This document shows, piece after piece, positions 40,036-52,600 of a stretch of 64,000 bases of DNA; the stretch's first letter is position 1, and every line of letters begins with the position of its first letter. The notes beneath the pieces were generated by a model. That model did not search any database, had not been told where the DNA came from, and saw only the letters and a list, made by a program, of their open reading frames with translations. The DNA comes from Nematostella vectensis. Lineage: Eukaryota > Cnidaria > Anthozoa > Actiniaria > Edwardsiidae. The stretch is taken from positions 13,286,139 to 13,350,138 of the forward strand of contig NC_064039.1 of NCBI RefSeq assembly GCF_932526225.1. Reading direction: 5' to 3'. The translations under genes were made by a program, and so were the position numbers.

Positions 40036-43000
40036 GAGGAATTCTGTCTCTGAACATTTCACAGAAGGGTTTCCATAACTAAGAGAAATGCATCAAAATA
40101 CAAGTAATACTTAATTGCAAAAAAAATCATATATTTCCTGTTTGCTTTTTCTGACCCAAATGTCAATAAAAGAGGAATAGATATCATCTATGCAGTTTTG
40201 AAATAGTCTAAATCCAATTACCAATACCATTACCAAGGTAATGCTTAAGGTTTCAGGCACTCTATTATTCAATGTTAGCTGTCCAAAAAGGTGGCATTTT
40301 TGACAATTGCTTTTTATTATCTAATGTTTGTTCAAACTAAAAAATTTGGTATAAATTATTGCAATGGCTGTCCAGTGCAAAACTAAGTGTGTAGGGACCA
40401 AACACACATATACCTATTTCAAATAACCGAAGAATCCACATCTCTTAGCCTGCAGTGATTCATGTATATATTTCAAATAAATGTTTAGAAAGAGTCAGGC
40501 ATATAACATAGGTGGCAAGGAATGATGATACTAATGATGACAACTACTCACAATTCTAGCTTCGTCTGACTTGAGGTCATCAGGGTTTATGATATCAATC
40601 TGCAACCACAATCATGTTAATAGGACCAGTGCATTTTGAATCAGTAATTTGATTGGCTAAGAAAATGACTATGACTATAAAAAATAATTCAGATATCAGG
40701 GCTTACTCCATACCTTTCAAAAATGAATGTTTAACTGAACCCAAGGCTTCCAGCACCCAAAGTTAACATTTTGTCTTTTTGAACAATAGAAGACACATAC
40801 TGGAGTTTGTTCAAGTTCTGTTCAATTTACTATGGATCAATGATGTAGTTTAATTTCTTCATGACAGTTATTCACGTATAGGGCTGAACTCTGAATTGTC
40901 AAATAAATCCCCTGCTTTAAATTTGTGCCCTCTTGCTACTCAATAAAACAAGCATTTTAAAACAAGCATTTACGATAATTCGATTTCCATACCAGATTTG
41001 ATACTAGATCGATCTATGTTTTTAGGTTAATTTTCTACATTGTAAATTGTGTGCTGAAAAATAAATACTTTTTAAATGTTTTTAGGTTAATTTTCTACAT
41101 TGTAAATCGTGTGCTGAAAAATAAATACTCTAAATACTGTATAATAAACACTTGAGGTGTGGAACCAATAAGATAGAGTCTGATTAATATTTACAGAAAA
41201 GACTGCGCCAACTCCCCTTTATTCTGTCAAATTATGGTATGGAAGCTTATCCAACAGTTTGATTTAAATCTCTAATTTTACAATGCACGTCATTTTTTTC
41301 GTGCAATATTGGCCTTTTCTGCAAATATTTTAATGTTTGAACAATAAAAATATTTACAATTAAAATTATTGCTCGAGTGAGCGTTAGCGAGCGAGAGAAA
41401 AACTAATCTCGCAGAGCTCAATATGTTCATAGTCGATTCTTTTGGGCGAACGGACGGCATCTGAAGACATTTTTGGGCTCCCTGTGGCTAGTCGCCATCT
41501 TGGAAGTGAAAACCTCCCAACCCCTCCCCCCCATGAACAATTATTATTCTATGCGTCTTCATCCTCGATTCATTTGGGCGAACGGACGGCATTTGTGGGC
41601 AGTTTTGGGCTCCCTGTTGAAATCAGTGTAGCGTGGCTCGCGGCAAGTAATCATTTAGCAACATTTTCCGATGGTCAGAGCTTCTTTGACTACACAAACA
41701 TGGCGAAATTACAAGATTATTTGGAAAGTGTGAAAACTAATACCCGACATTTGATCGGTTTTATTTATCACGGCTTTCGAAGCGTGTCAACTGCTCCCTT
41801 TCAGAGTACAGAAAGGGTGACAACTCGACTTTTTTTCTGCCAAGCCAGATGGTACTTACTTACTTATATGTGCTGTGAGAACTCCCCTCTTGATGGTTAT
41901 GCCAATCGCACTGTCTATGACAAGTCACCAGAAATATCTAATCTTAATTTTGTTGAATTTACAACCAATTACAAAGTTGTGAATAGAAGCTTACTAAACA
42001 AGCAGAAAATCTCATACCAACGACCTACCAACAGCTAACTGACAGGTTTTTTTAAAAGTAAAGTTTGCATGGAATAGGCAAAAAATATACAAGGCTCCTA
42101 AGCTAAGTTTTGTCTTGGCCCTATGTCATATTAGAGATATTCAGGTAAGTACATTCACAGAATGTACCTATAAAATATACAATTATATCAAACATTTCTT
42201 TATATTTACAGCTGCAATCTTGAAATATTAAGTAATGGAAAATCATCACAAAAGAAATTGAAGTAAACACCAAAAACTGAAGTTTCTTCTGAAGTACAAC
42301 AACCAGCAAATAAAAGGACTCCTGGCCAGGGTAAGGAAAAAATAATAAGTCCTTCAAAGGTGTGGTCATGTGGATGCGAACTACAGCAAGCTGCAAGATT
42401 ATGTACAGCATACATAACATCATTGAAATGAGCAATCACAAAAACTCCTTGCCAGGATTGGGAACTATGAGCATTTGATCTGTAAAAATATGACATTGCA
42501 TGGTGATGGTCTAGGAGATAAATCATATCAAACACAAGACTAATCATGTGAGAGAAAAACTTCAAAGTCCTTCAAACAAGAGCATGGCCATGTGGAAGTG
42601 AACTACAGCAAGCTGAAACATTGCTGGAAAAGTGAGATTGAGAAATGATGTCTTCAATGTATAAACAATGATAAACAAGGGTGTTACATTATCAGTCAAA
42701 GTGATAGTAAAGATACTTTAGATCTTAGAAATTCTGCATCATCTCCATTCCGCAAGCTAAACTACTATTTAGAATGCTGTGCCAACTGCAAAATTATGTA
42801 CAGCATGTAACATTGTTTTTATTGACAATCATAGACAAGTTATAAATCAACAATCACAAAAACTCCTTGATTGGAAGCTAAGAACATTCGATTTGTAAAA
42901 ATATGACATTGCATGGTTTAGGCAGAAGTGAAAACTTTAGGGTTCATCCTCGGGCCAAGGGTCTTCCCCTCATATCCCCCTTGCCCCTGGGGGTAGGGGA

Positions 43001-46000
43001 GGGTGGGACCCTGGGAACAAGGATGGGTCGGGTTCAGGTTTTCCCGAAGACAACTTCAAGCTGACCACATGTAGCCCAAGCATATGGTTTGTGCGAAATA
43101 GCAAAGAGAATGGTATATGGAAAACGAAATATATCCATCCTGAAGACAATTTTTATCATTTTAAATTTACTGACATTGTTAAGGGTGCCTTTACTGATTT
43201 GGGGGTTATCAAAGCTGCTCAGTGACCCTGAATCTATTATTCTCGACTGTTTATATCGTTCCCCCAGCCCCAGCGCTTCTTGGAGCTGCAGCCTGCCGGA
43301 CAAAACAGAGAGGGGGAGGCTCTTTTTTTCCTCAAATTTTCTGAATTTTATTGCGGTCCTTTTCTCTTTTCTGGGTGACTGTCATGCCCAGTTGTTATTA
43401 GGATATATTTTTTTGTAATTTATCAAGGAAGGTCAAGGAATGTCGATTAACTCAAGCTAACATTAGTTTCCCTTGTACGTACCAATACGATGGAGCACTT
43501 CACTTCTCTATGAGAACTTCTAGTCTAATTATAATCTTTACCTTTAAGCCCTTGAAACACCTTGAATACTGTCTGTATATGTCATCATCATAACTGTATA
43601 AATAAGGAATACGGCACCAGTTGAGGGTGGTACATGGGGTTAATAGGTCAAAAGAGAATCTCTGACTTTAGTGCATTTTCTTGCAGTCATGCTCTCTCTG
43701 GATTCTTGTATTTCATTTTCAATTTCGTAATTGTATTGTCATTCACATTATTTTTTTTTTGTTTGAGCTCCAATATTTTGGTATTTCAACTCTATCCTTG
43801 TCTTGTACTCACTCAAATGCTCCAAACTTCTGGTAAATAAAAATGGAAAATTGGAGTGAATGTTTCTTCCAAAACAAATGTACTCATCCAGGCAAGAATT
43901 ATTGGCCAGAGACCTTTTTTTCTTTTTTCACAGTAAGCCTGTGTTTTCCCATTAAATTTAAATGATGACAGCAAGCCTAAGAATTTGACTATTGGACTCT
44001 CTCAAATTTAATGCTTTTGCAATAACATTTTAGTCAAGACTTTCCGTGTTTTATTATTCTTTACCCTTTCACATGTTTTTATGAGCAGCAACATAAAAGA
44101 TTACATGTGCTATGGAGGATGGCATGCTGTAGCAAGTTGGCTGTATCAGGACTAAAAAACATACCTTGTAAAGTTTAATGTTGCAGGATCAAATGCTGAG
44201 ATGATCTGTAACAAATGAAACAGAACAGTCATATTTCTATCTTATACACAAAATACAAAATCTTTAACTCATGCTAGAATCAGGAAATGACCTTGGAAAC
44301 CAGCGGTAAAGTGTAATGCACACTGAAAACATACTAACAAATTACAACATATCGACATAATGACATTTGGGTTTCTCTTTGTTGTTTTGTTGCCATGTCA
44401 ATATGTTGTATATATTTTTTTAAGTCCTCAGTTTTAGCCACATCCACGTCTTATGTCGATGTTACGTTGTGCATGTACACACTTAAACATAAGAACATAA
44501 AACAGTGAGTGCCTATACTGTGTTATTTCACCAGTGTGAACCACGCTTAAAAGACACAGTCACAGAGCGACACTCTGTCGATTGTGTCACCAAAGGCTAG
44601 TTGGAAATTTGAATTTTCTGGTTGAATTTTTGTTTCAAGTTATTGGTTGAGGGCAAATTGATTTTAATTAAGCTTTACCCTGCCTAGAATAAATAAATAA
44701 TCTCATGACCTGAATTGGGTGTCAACAAGCTGTGAACAGAAGTTTCTAGTCTAAGGTGTGATTTACTGTCCAGTGAATCACCTTCATGTGAGCCTCTCCA
44801 TGGTGGTGTGCCTTGGCGGCCCAATCCAATTCTATCTGTTCCTAGCAAGTAAACACAACCATCAATTAAGATAAAAGGGGTACAATATACCTACTACATG
44901 TCATCAGGCATGACTTCCGTTGACGTTCCACCTGCCGATATTGTGTTGATTTAGTGTGTGCTGATCAGATCGTCGATTGAATATGCCTTGGTTGTTATCG
45001 TTGGTTTACCCAAATATCTTAACGATCAACTAGAAAACATTCAGAAGAGGGCCTTAGGTATCATCTGGCCTGGAATTAAGTATTGTGACGCTTTAGCACG
45101 AGCCAACAACATGATTTTAGAAGACAGACATGTGGATAATTGTAAGAAATTTGTGACTGAGATTAAGCCTAGTAGTCCGGTTTACGCCCTGATTCATAAC
45201 AGAACCATTGATTCAGAACACAGCATGTGTCTTAGGTCTGGAAGGGAGTCTCACCAAAAAAGGTTTAATAAACTATATTATAATTATTATTATTATCTAG
45301 AAGGGACGCGGATACCTGGAGGTTGTTGAAGGCTTTTGAATCAACGGTTGGAGATTGAAAACTAGGGGAATTGGTTAATATTATCAGCTAATGCAATGTG
45401 AAATTTATTGGGCAATCATCTCCCCTAGTTGAAATCATTGTGCATTGCGTATTTTTCGAGAACCTAGCAATTTAGCTGAGGTGATTGGAAATTAGTAACC
45501 AACCTTTACTTCTTTCTATAGTGGGAGATAGAGGGAATTCTAAATCACCGAACAGCGCAAGTACTACACCAAGTTGAATTGAATTTATTGCATTTTTATG
45601 GGAGAAAACTAGCATAAAGTAACAACTCCATATGTTCTCTATATTAACGGTCAATGAGCCGGTTGGTTCAAATTACTCATTGATGGTGCTTGGGCTACCT
45701 GTGCAAAAAACACCACAGCATTGTAGCTAAATACATTTATGACTGCTTTTTAATTAGGCAATCTCACTTATAAATGTTAGAGAATAATAGCCAATGTACA
45801 GCATTCTAATAAAATCTGTCTGTATGTATAATGTAGTATGGATGAAATAAAGTTTTAACTCACGTGGATATGTTTAGAATTCGACGTGCTCAAATCAACA
45901 AAACAGATAATAATGTCGTAAATTTACTTACTTCTTGGGTAAGACCACCTGCCCCAGGTACTTTGGGAAGAGACTGAAAGATATAGAATGAATAAGACCC

Positions 46001-46070
46001 TCATGCAGAAAGAAAACCACGAGAACATAAGAAAAACACTGACCGCCTGGAGTTGTTTGAGGTCCACCAT
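39369..46070 (-). CDS. PBDC1: PBDC1 homologue (polysaccharide biosynthesis domain-containing 1)
   Basis: Exons read on the minus strand with GT-AG sites and matching phases: 46044-46070 (MVDLKQLQA), 45932-45973 (SLPKVPGAGGLTQE), 44782-44835 (IELDWAAKAHHHGEAHMK), 44165-44205 (IISAFDPATLNFT), 40552-40599 (IDIINPDDLKSDEARI), 40011-40078 (WKPFCEMF...YNFGTLL), 39891-39934 (LDCNKGYTEENTIF) and 39369-39505 (KIEFYAIEIARNR, acidic/Lys tail, stop). One small exon between 44165 and 40600, expected to encode the IYSEFRK-like segment, was not found. The order and motifs match animal PBDC1, a small soluble protein that in yeast and human assists biogenesis of Hsp70-class chaperones and of proteins; the name reflects an old domain label. 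Intron 2 contains a LINE fragment. The terminal exons are duplicated downstream. Confidence 0.85.
40600..44164. other. Long PBDC1 intron region with degenerate repeats
   Basis: AT-rich. Direct repeats include tgggcgaacggacggcat (about 41440 and 41577), blocks of gtccttcaaa...aactacagcaagctg (42350, 42568) and caaaaactccttg...aaaaatatgacattgcatgg (42437, 42855). A plus-strand frame at 41700 begins aacATGGCGAAATTACAAG and could be a first exon, but no donor or partner exon is convincing. One PBDC1 exon should lie here. Confidence 0.4.
44946..45290 (+). mobile_element. Non-LTR retrotransposon (LINE) fragment, C-terminus of reverse transcriptase
   Basis: The frame contains LIRSSIEYA, GLPKYL, LENIQKRALGIIWPG, Y..AL and a LEDRH/cys segment ending in MCLRSGR. 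This is the well-known C-terminal region of animal LINE reverse transcriptases. It is followed by a (TTA)n run typical of LINE 3' tails. It is strongly 5' truncated and lies inside PBDC1 intron 2 in the opposite orientation. Confidence 0.8.
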
Positions 46071-46319
46071 CTTGGAGGAAGTGACGGGAGAGGTTACTTG
46101 CAGGGTTACAGCGCACTATGGGTAATACCACAGGCAGCCCGCGGTTATGAGTTTGAGAAAAAAAGGAAAGGAGGAAAAGAAATCAAAGATACGCACATTA
46201 TTCAAAGAAGCATTGATAACCCCGACCTAGATATTTATTTTTTTTATATAAAGATTGGTTGTTTTGATGAGTATTTCAGTTTATAATTAAACCAAAGACA
46301 CTGGCTAAAATATTATCAC

Positions 46320-46638
46320 TTTTTGTGTAGCAATTACATTTTCGGAAGTGCGTATTGGACGGTAATCAACTGATCAAAGGGGTCTCACGAACATGCTCTT
46401 TCAAGCGGAAGTACGCTACACCGAACGAAGCGGCAGACTTGCGTCAAAAAAGGCGGCTAAAGAGAAATTCCTAACGACTTCCGGCCGAGCGGCCATTATT
46501 AGCCCTGGATTCCACTAATCGATGGTACTGCGTCGACTCAGTACAAATCTCGTGATGTCACTTGAGTAGGCAGAGCCGAAGCAGAAAATTTCTGATTTCC
46601 GAAACTTTTGTGGATATTCAGACGATATTTTTTTATAA
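46320..46638 (+). promoter_or_regulatory. Likely promoter region of beta-TrCP gene
   Basis: The stretch before the first coding exon is less AT-rich and contains several CG-rich pieces (gaacgaagcggcagacttgc, cttccggccgagcgg), as is usual for a housekeeping start region. The PBDC1 start codon lies 570 bp away on the other strand, so the two genes are arranged head to head and may share it. Confidence 0.4.
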
Positions 46639-49600
46639 ATGAACGCCGACATGATAGAATACAACAGCGGGGATGAAAAAGTAATATTCCAACACTTTGT
46701 TTATTAGCCATTGGACGGAATATTATGAAAACTAATCGCGAATTTCCACCTCAGAAAAAGGAAGTATTCAGATCACATCTACAATGTTTTTATTTTTCGA
46801 ACTCTTTCAGGCCATGGTGACGGACGATGAAGACCAACTAGACACGAGTGAGATGGCTACGGAAAAGTATTTTGAACAAAGAGACTCTTGTATGGAGTAT
46901 TTTGAAAAATGGACAGAATCTGAGCAAGTTCAGTTCGTGGAATACCTACTTTCGCGGATGTGCCATTTCCAACATGGTCATGTCAACGCATTCCTAAAAC
47001 CTATGCTGCAGAGGGACTTTATAACCGCTTTACCGGGTGAGTGTGTTTCCAAAGATCCACTACATTCTATATGAATGAAGTCTACATGTTTAAGTCCAAC
47101 GAAACTTTATTTCGCGTAACCAGTTTGATTATTTGCGAGAAAAGCGCTGTGTCATTTTGAGTCTTACGAGTTTCAAACGAAGGTGAGTTGGTCAAACAGA
47201 ATGAAATCCGTTGACATTTCACTCAAATCTCTCTTGGTTTCCCTCTTTTTACTCTAAAATTAATGTTGTGTGTACTTAAGTGATGGATGATTTTTATATT
47301 TATGTATCTGCTGTCGATATTTTTGTTTAAACTCGCGGCGTGACTGATTTTAATCCCCGCGTTTCTTCTGCACGACATTTGTCACGTCGTACAAAGCTAA
47401 ATATCCCTTTCCTCGCTTCCACTTCTTTGAACGTTCAAATCTTACTTAAATAAGGTAGGATGAGGGAAAAACTGTTCCATCGATGGAATAACATTTACCT
47501 TTTTCGTAATGTCTTAGACCTATCCCTGTCTTAATAGGATATAAAAAAAATAAAAGCAAATTTGTTTTCCCTCTTTTCAATAATAATTATTTCCCACTAT
47601 GTTCTGCATCTAGTCACCATCAAACATTCTCGTAGTCTTCCTTTTACAGTATTTTTATCTAAATTCAACTCCTTGCTGGATAACAGAGGACACATTTTCT
47701 ATTTGGCATTTGCTTACAGTACGTGACAAATTCCTTGACAACTATTATCTTATGCCCTTGAACCATTTTTCCAGACTTTCTATTTTTTATCCTTGAATCA
47801 CAATAAACCTTTGAATAAACGTTAATTACCTTATAGTGCGACTTAAGGTTATTTTATAAAATAATTTATCCAAAAAATGTTGCATGATTTATATTTTTTA
47901 GATAATTTCAACATCATCGATGCATTCCCATTTTTCACCTGTTGATAATTTTGCTCATAGTCATGTCTAGAAATTTCTTAAATTGATATTGGTTATGGAC
48001 TCCCCGTGGAACATGTTTTTCCATTTGAATTCCCACTTCCATTTGTTAAATTCAACTATTATATTTTTTCTTTTGTGTCTGCATTTGTGATTTTCCTAAC
48101 CCAAACAGACTTTTTTTTTATCATCGTCTTTACAATCTCTTTACAGTCTCTACAATTTTCTAAATGGTCTATCCTAACATTATGACTTGTGTGTTATATT
48201 TTCATAGATCTTTACATTTCATCTAGGGGAATCTTAGTTCAATAATGCCCATAAGAATCCCAGATAACATGCTGTTTTGGTAAATTTTTAGTTAAACAAA
48301 TTGTTTCAATGAGTTTTTAGTCGATTTTGGTCAAATTGACAAAATAGTAAACAATAAGTATTTGATTTTTGTCATTTGGGTGTACTGTATTTAGACATAT
48401 TTTACCTCCAATCTATAACTAATTTATAGACTTTTATTTATAGAATTTATAGACTTTTTGAACAAATGAGAGTTTCATCTTGTAACAAGTCTTTTTTATT
48501 TTGCCTTGAGTATTATATCACCAAAGGGTTAATCAAAACAAATCGATCAAATTCCCGAATTATATTTATACCAGAGTATAAATATGGTTTACGAATAAGT
48601 GGTAGTCAACTCTGCTTAATTTTCGTTTTTAATAAGACTTCTTCAGGGTAGAATCGGCTATCAGTTTTTGGCAACCCAAAGGGTTAAGATATCACAGTTG
48701 TATTAAGTACTTTTCCATTGTTTCTTTTCAGCCAAAGGACTAGACCATATAGCTGAGAATATATTATCTTTCCTGGATGCGAAATCCCTATGTGCTGCTG
48801 AGGTTGTCTGTAAGGAATGGCACAGGGTTATAGCGGACGGAATGCTTTGGAAGAAGTTAATTGAACGTAAAGTTAGGACAGATCCTTTGTGGCATGGTCT
48901 ATCTGAGAGAAGAGGATGGTAAGAAACACCATTCGAGTTATGTATAATGTTACTTCACTTAGTAGTATACATGCACAAATTTCTCGATTCTGATTGGCTG
49001 AGAGCAATGCAATTTTGCTGTAACACCAGTGCAGAAAGTTGTAATACCAGTGCATTAAAAGTCAAAATCCATGAAAATTATTATTTTGTTACATGATAGA
49101 TACTGTATAATACTCTACACAATTTTCAAAACCTTTTTTGATAAAAACAATTCAAACATTAGAAAGACAAAGCGAAAAAAGACATGAAAATTGTTAGGAT
49201 TTCTATGCGAAAGTTTTCAATTTTCACAACTCATCGTGCGCGCTGTTGACGAATCATGCCAGTTATGAAAAGAGCGTGCACTGTTTCACTGTATTCAAAC
49301 TGTATTTAAACAAAAACTCGACTTTCCTAGTTTGTACATGTATATTATTAATAAAATAATCATACAGTTTTCTCATTCAATTCGGGATAAATTTGTACTT
49401 GTGAGTTTTTCAAAAAGCTCAACTTTTTGAAAAACTTACTCATGCAAATTAATCCCGAATTGAAACTGTATGATTACAGTACCTATACTTAAAGATAAAA
49501 TACTTGATTGAGTTTCCTATCAGGTTTCTGCAAGGAAATCATTGAGTAATGCACTCAATGACTTTCAATTGCTTTTAAGTAGGGACAAACAACTCTCCCA

Positions 49601-52600
49601 CATTCTGGTATTGTATCAGTGCCTTGGCATTTTCCCAAATCAGGCTTTAAGGTGCTCAGAAGAGCACTAAGTCATTTTTGCCCTTTGTGTAAATGTTATA
49701 TTTGATCTTATCCATATGCACTGTTTTAGGCAAGAACAAGCTTTTGTAGTATCTTTGGTATATTTTCACTTTACTTGTCTCTTCTTCTGTCGGACTTTCT
49801 TAATCCATATCTACTTACGAAGCTCAAGTTCAAGCTTGCAATCAAAGGAAGAGAAATATTTCCCTAAAACTTCCATTTACGCATGCAACCTCTGATTACT
49901 TATATATGCTTGACTAATGTCAGCATAGCTGATCAACCTAAAAATAGCCTGATTCGTGAAAACACAGAGATACTTAATGATACAGTACATATGATTCCCC
50001 CAGTATTAGCCACTACCATGTGATGAATTGCTAAACACCCCCCCCCCCCCAAACAAATTCTCTTTTATAAATCTCAAGCACTCCTTTAGATGTACATACC
50101 CCAGAATTAAAATATGTAGTCCCACAAGTTTTAGTCACCAGACATTTAGTTGGTGTGGCTTTGTTTGATTCTTATTTTTTATTCTTATTTTTCAGGGGTC
50201 AGTATTTATTTAAATCAAAAGTTCCAGATCCACCAAATAATGATTTCTTTAGAAAGCTGTACCCAAAGATTATACAAGATCTTGAGGTGTGTATTGTTTT
50301 CTCATGCAGAAATGTTGCTTAACATATTAACAATATATAGCAAATAAAGATAAGAAAAGCAATAACCACACAGTCACAGGAGCACTAAAAAATGATAAAA
50401 AGATTAATTCACATGGGTTCTTAAAATCTTGGAAATTCCTGGAATTTAGAAATGTCATTTTCCAGGTCTATTAAGTCATTGAATTTGAATAAAAACCCAC
50501 CAAAGTAATTAAAAGTCATGGAAAATATCATCCGGAAGAAAAGTTTGAGACATTGAGTAAATGTTTGTGTTGAGATGTAAGTTGCCTACAGATTATGCAT
50601 TTACAAATGAAAGTTTATGTAATTTTATGTGATGAGTTTTTGGATAAAAAAAATCCTTGAAAAGGTCATTAAAAGTCCTGGATTTTAAAAGTCTAACATT
50701 GTGGGAACCCTGTAATTATAATAACAACAATGATATACAGTAATGTTTATTACAGAACAGGCAGCCAAAGGCTAATTAACAGTATTTCTGAAATATCAGT
50801 TATTGAGATCTTTATAATTATTATAATCGATTGCCTCATTGATCTAATTCAACCTGTACAGACTATAGAGACAAATTGGAGATGTGGCAATCATGCCTTG
50901 CACAAGATCCCTTGCCGCAGCGAAAACAGCAAAGGAGTGTACTGCTTGCAGTATGATGACCACAAGATAGTCAGTGGATTACGAGATAACACCATCAAGG
51001 TAAAGCTGCAGGCTAGATGATACTCTAGCTGACTAGACACTTACTGTAGTAAAGCAAATAGACCTACAGCAAAGGAGTGTACTACTTGCAGTATGATGAC
51101 CACAAGATAGTCAGTGGATTACGAGATAACACCATCAAGGTAAAGCTGCAGGCTAGATGATACTCTAGCTGACTAAACACTTACTGTAGTAAAGCAAATA
51201 GACCTACTGTAGTACCTATTAATATTGCTAGCGTAACCTTGCAGGGCAAGAAGGCACTGTACAAGCAGCAAAAACATTGCTGCTCCAACTGTTTGCACTG
51301 GGTTTTATTTCTGTTATACACCTATTAAAAAAAACCATGTCTGTGTGTACAGCGTTCGAAAGAATGAATGGTACTTATGGGTACTTATTACACGTAAGAA
51401 TGAAAGTAGTAAATAAACTCCAGCAATGCCAAAACCATAATTAAATGTTGAAATAGGTGTATATAACTCTTATGCCTAGCTATGCTTTGTGAACCCATAT
51501 TGCAATCTAGCAAACAATTGTTTTTTTATAGTTCAAACAATTGTGATCTGTATCCCCATCTTCAACATAAAATCCACGTGCTTATGCCACCTGTTACATG
51601 CCCTAATCCTTCATAGGTTTGGGACAAGAAAAGTCTAGCATGTGTCAAGGTATTGACAGGGCATACAGGGTCTGTGCTGTGCTTACAGTACGACGAGAAT
51701 GTCATAGTGACTGGCTCAAGCGACTCTACTGTCAGGTAATTAATTTCGTAATAATTTCAAAGTAATGACCCCTCCAAATTTAAACATGAAAAACCTTGTT
51801 TGTATCTATTTTTGCACACAGTACATTGTAAACATTCATGATATATTTGAAGGACGTTTCTTTTGCCCCCCCCTCCCCCTCATATATCTGATTGTCTGTC
51901 TCTTGCTCCTTTTGTTCTGTCCTCCATCCCTTCATAAATCATATAAGTAGGGCTGAGACAATATTTTACATCAATATGCCTTATTAAGGAATAACTGGAA
52001 AAGTCTGCCCCATTGAATCATATTTTGACAGAAGGTACCCCATTTATTTTTCGGTTTGTCCATGAGCCTTTTCCCTTTTTTTACTATACACTTGTGTGCA
52101 CATTTGATGCACCATAGAATATTTGCTACTTACACTCATCAATGACCATGTAAGCTTTCTTTAGAATAAACTATTTGGGATAACGGTCATACATCCATCA
52201 TTCTGCACGTCATTTGAGATATTGTACGCTGGTTTGTGACAGAATGTTGGTGTTTGCAGGGTGTGGAACGTCCATGCAGGCGACATGTTGAACACTCTGA
52301 TTCACCATTGTGAGGCCGTCTTGCATCTCAGATTCCAGGAAGGAATGATGGTCACATGTTCAAAGGTATTAATTTGCAAACATCTTTACCTAATTTCTTT
52401 TTTGCTCTTGTCTTGCATTTATTCTTGTTTGGCAGTTTTCAATCATTTATTTGGGTATTCAGAATGGTTTGTCATTTTATACAGTATTTAAGCTTGGGTA
52501 ATGCAACATGGGAATGTTTTACTTTATAATTAATAATATTAATTTATTGCATTTATATCGATGATATAGAATTTTTACTTGTTTATGTGGGGTAAGGGCT

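Noticed and set aside
41442..42038. A 198-codon plus-strand gene
   Set aside because: The start lies in a direct repeat (gggcgaacggacggcat), no domain is seen, and the region is a PBDC1 intron. A short first exon at 41700 cannot be excluded but has no convincing donor.
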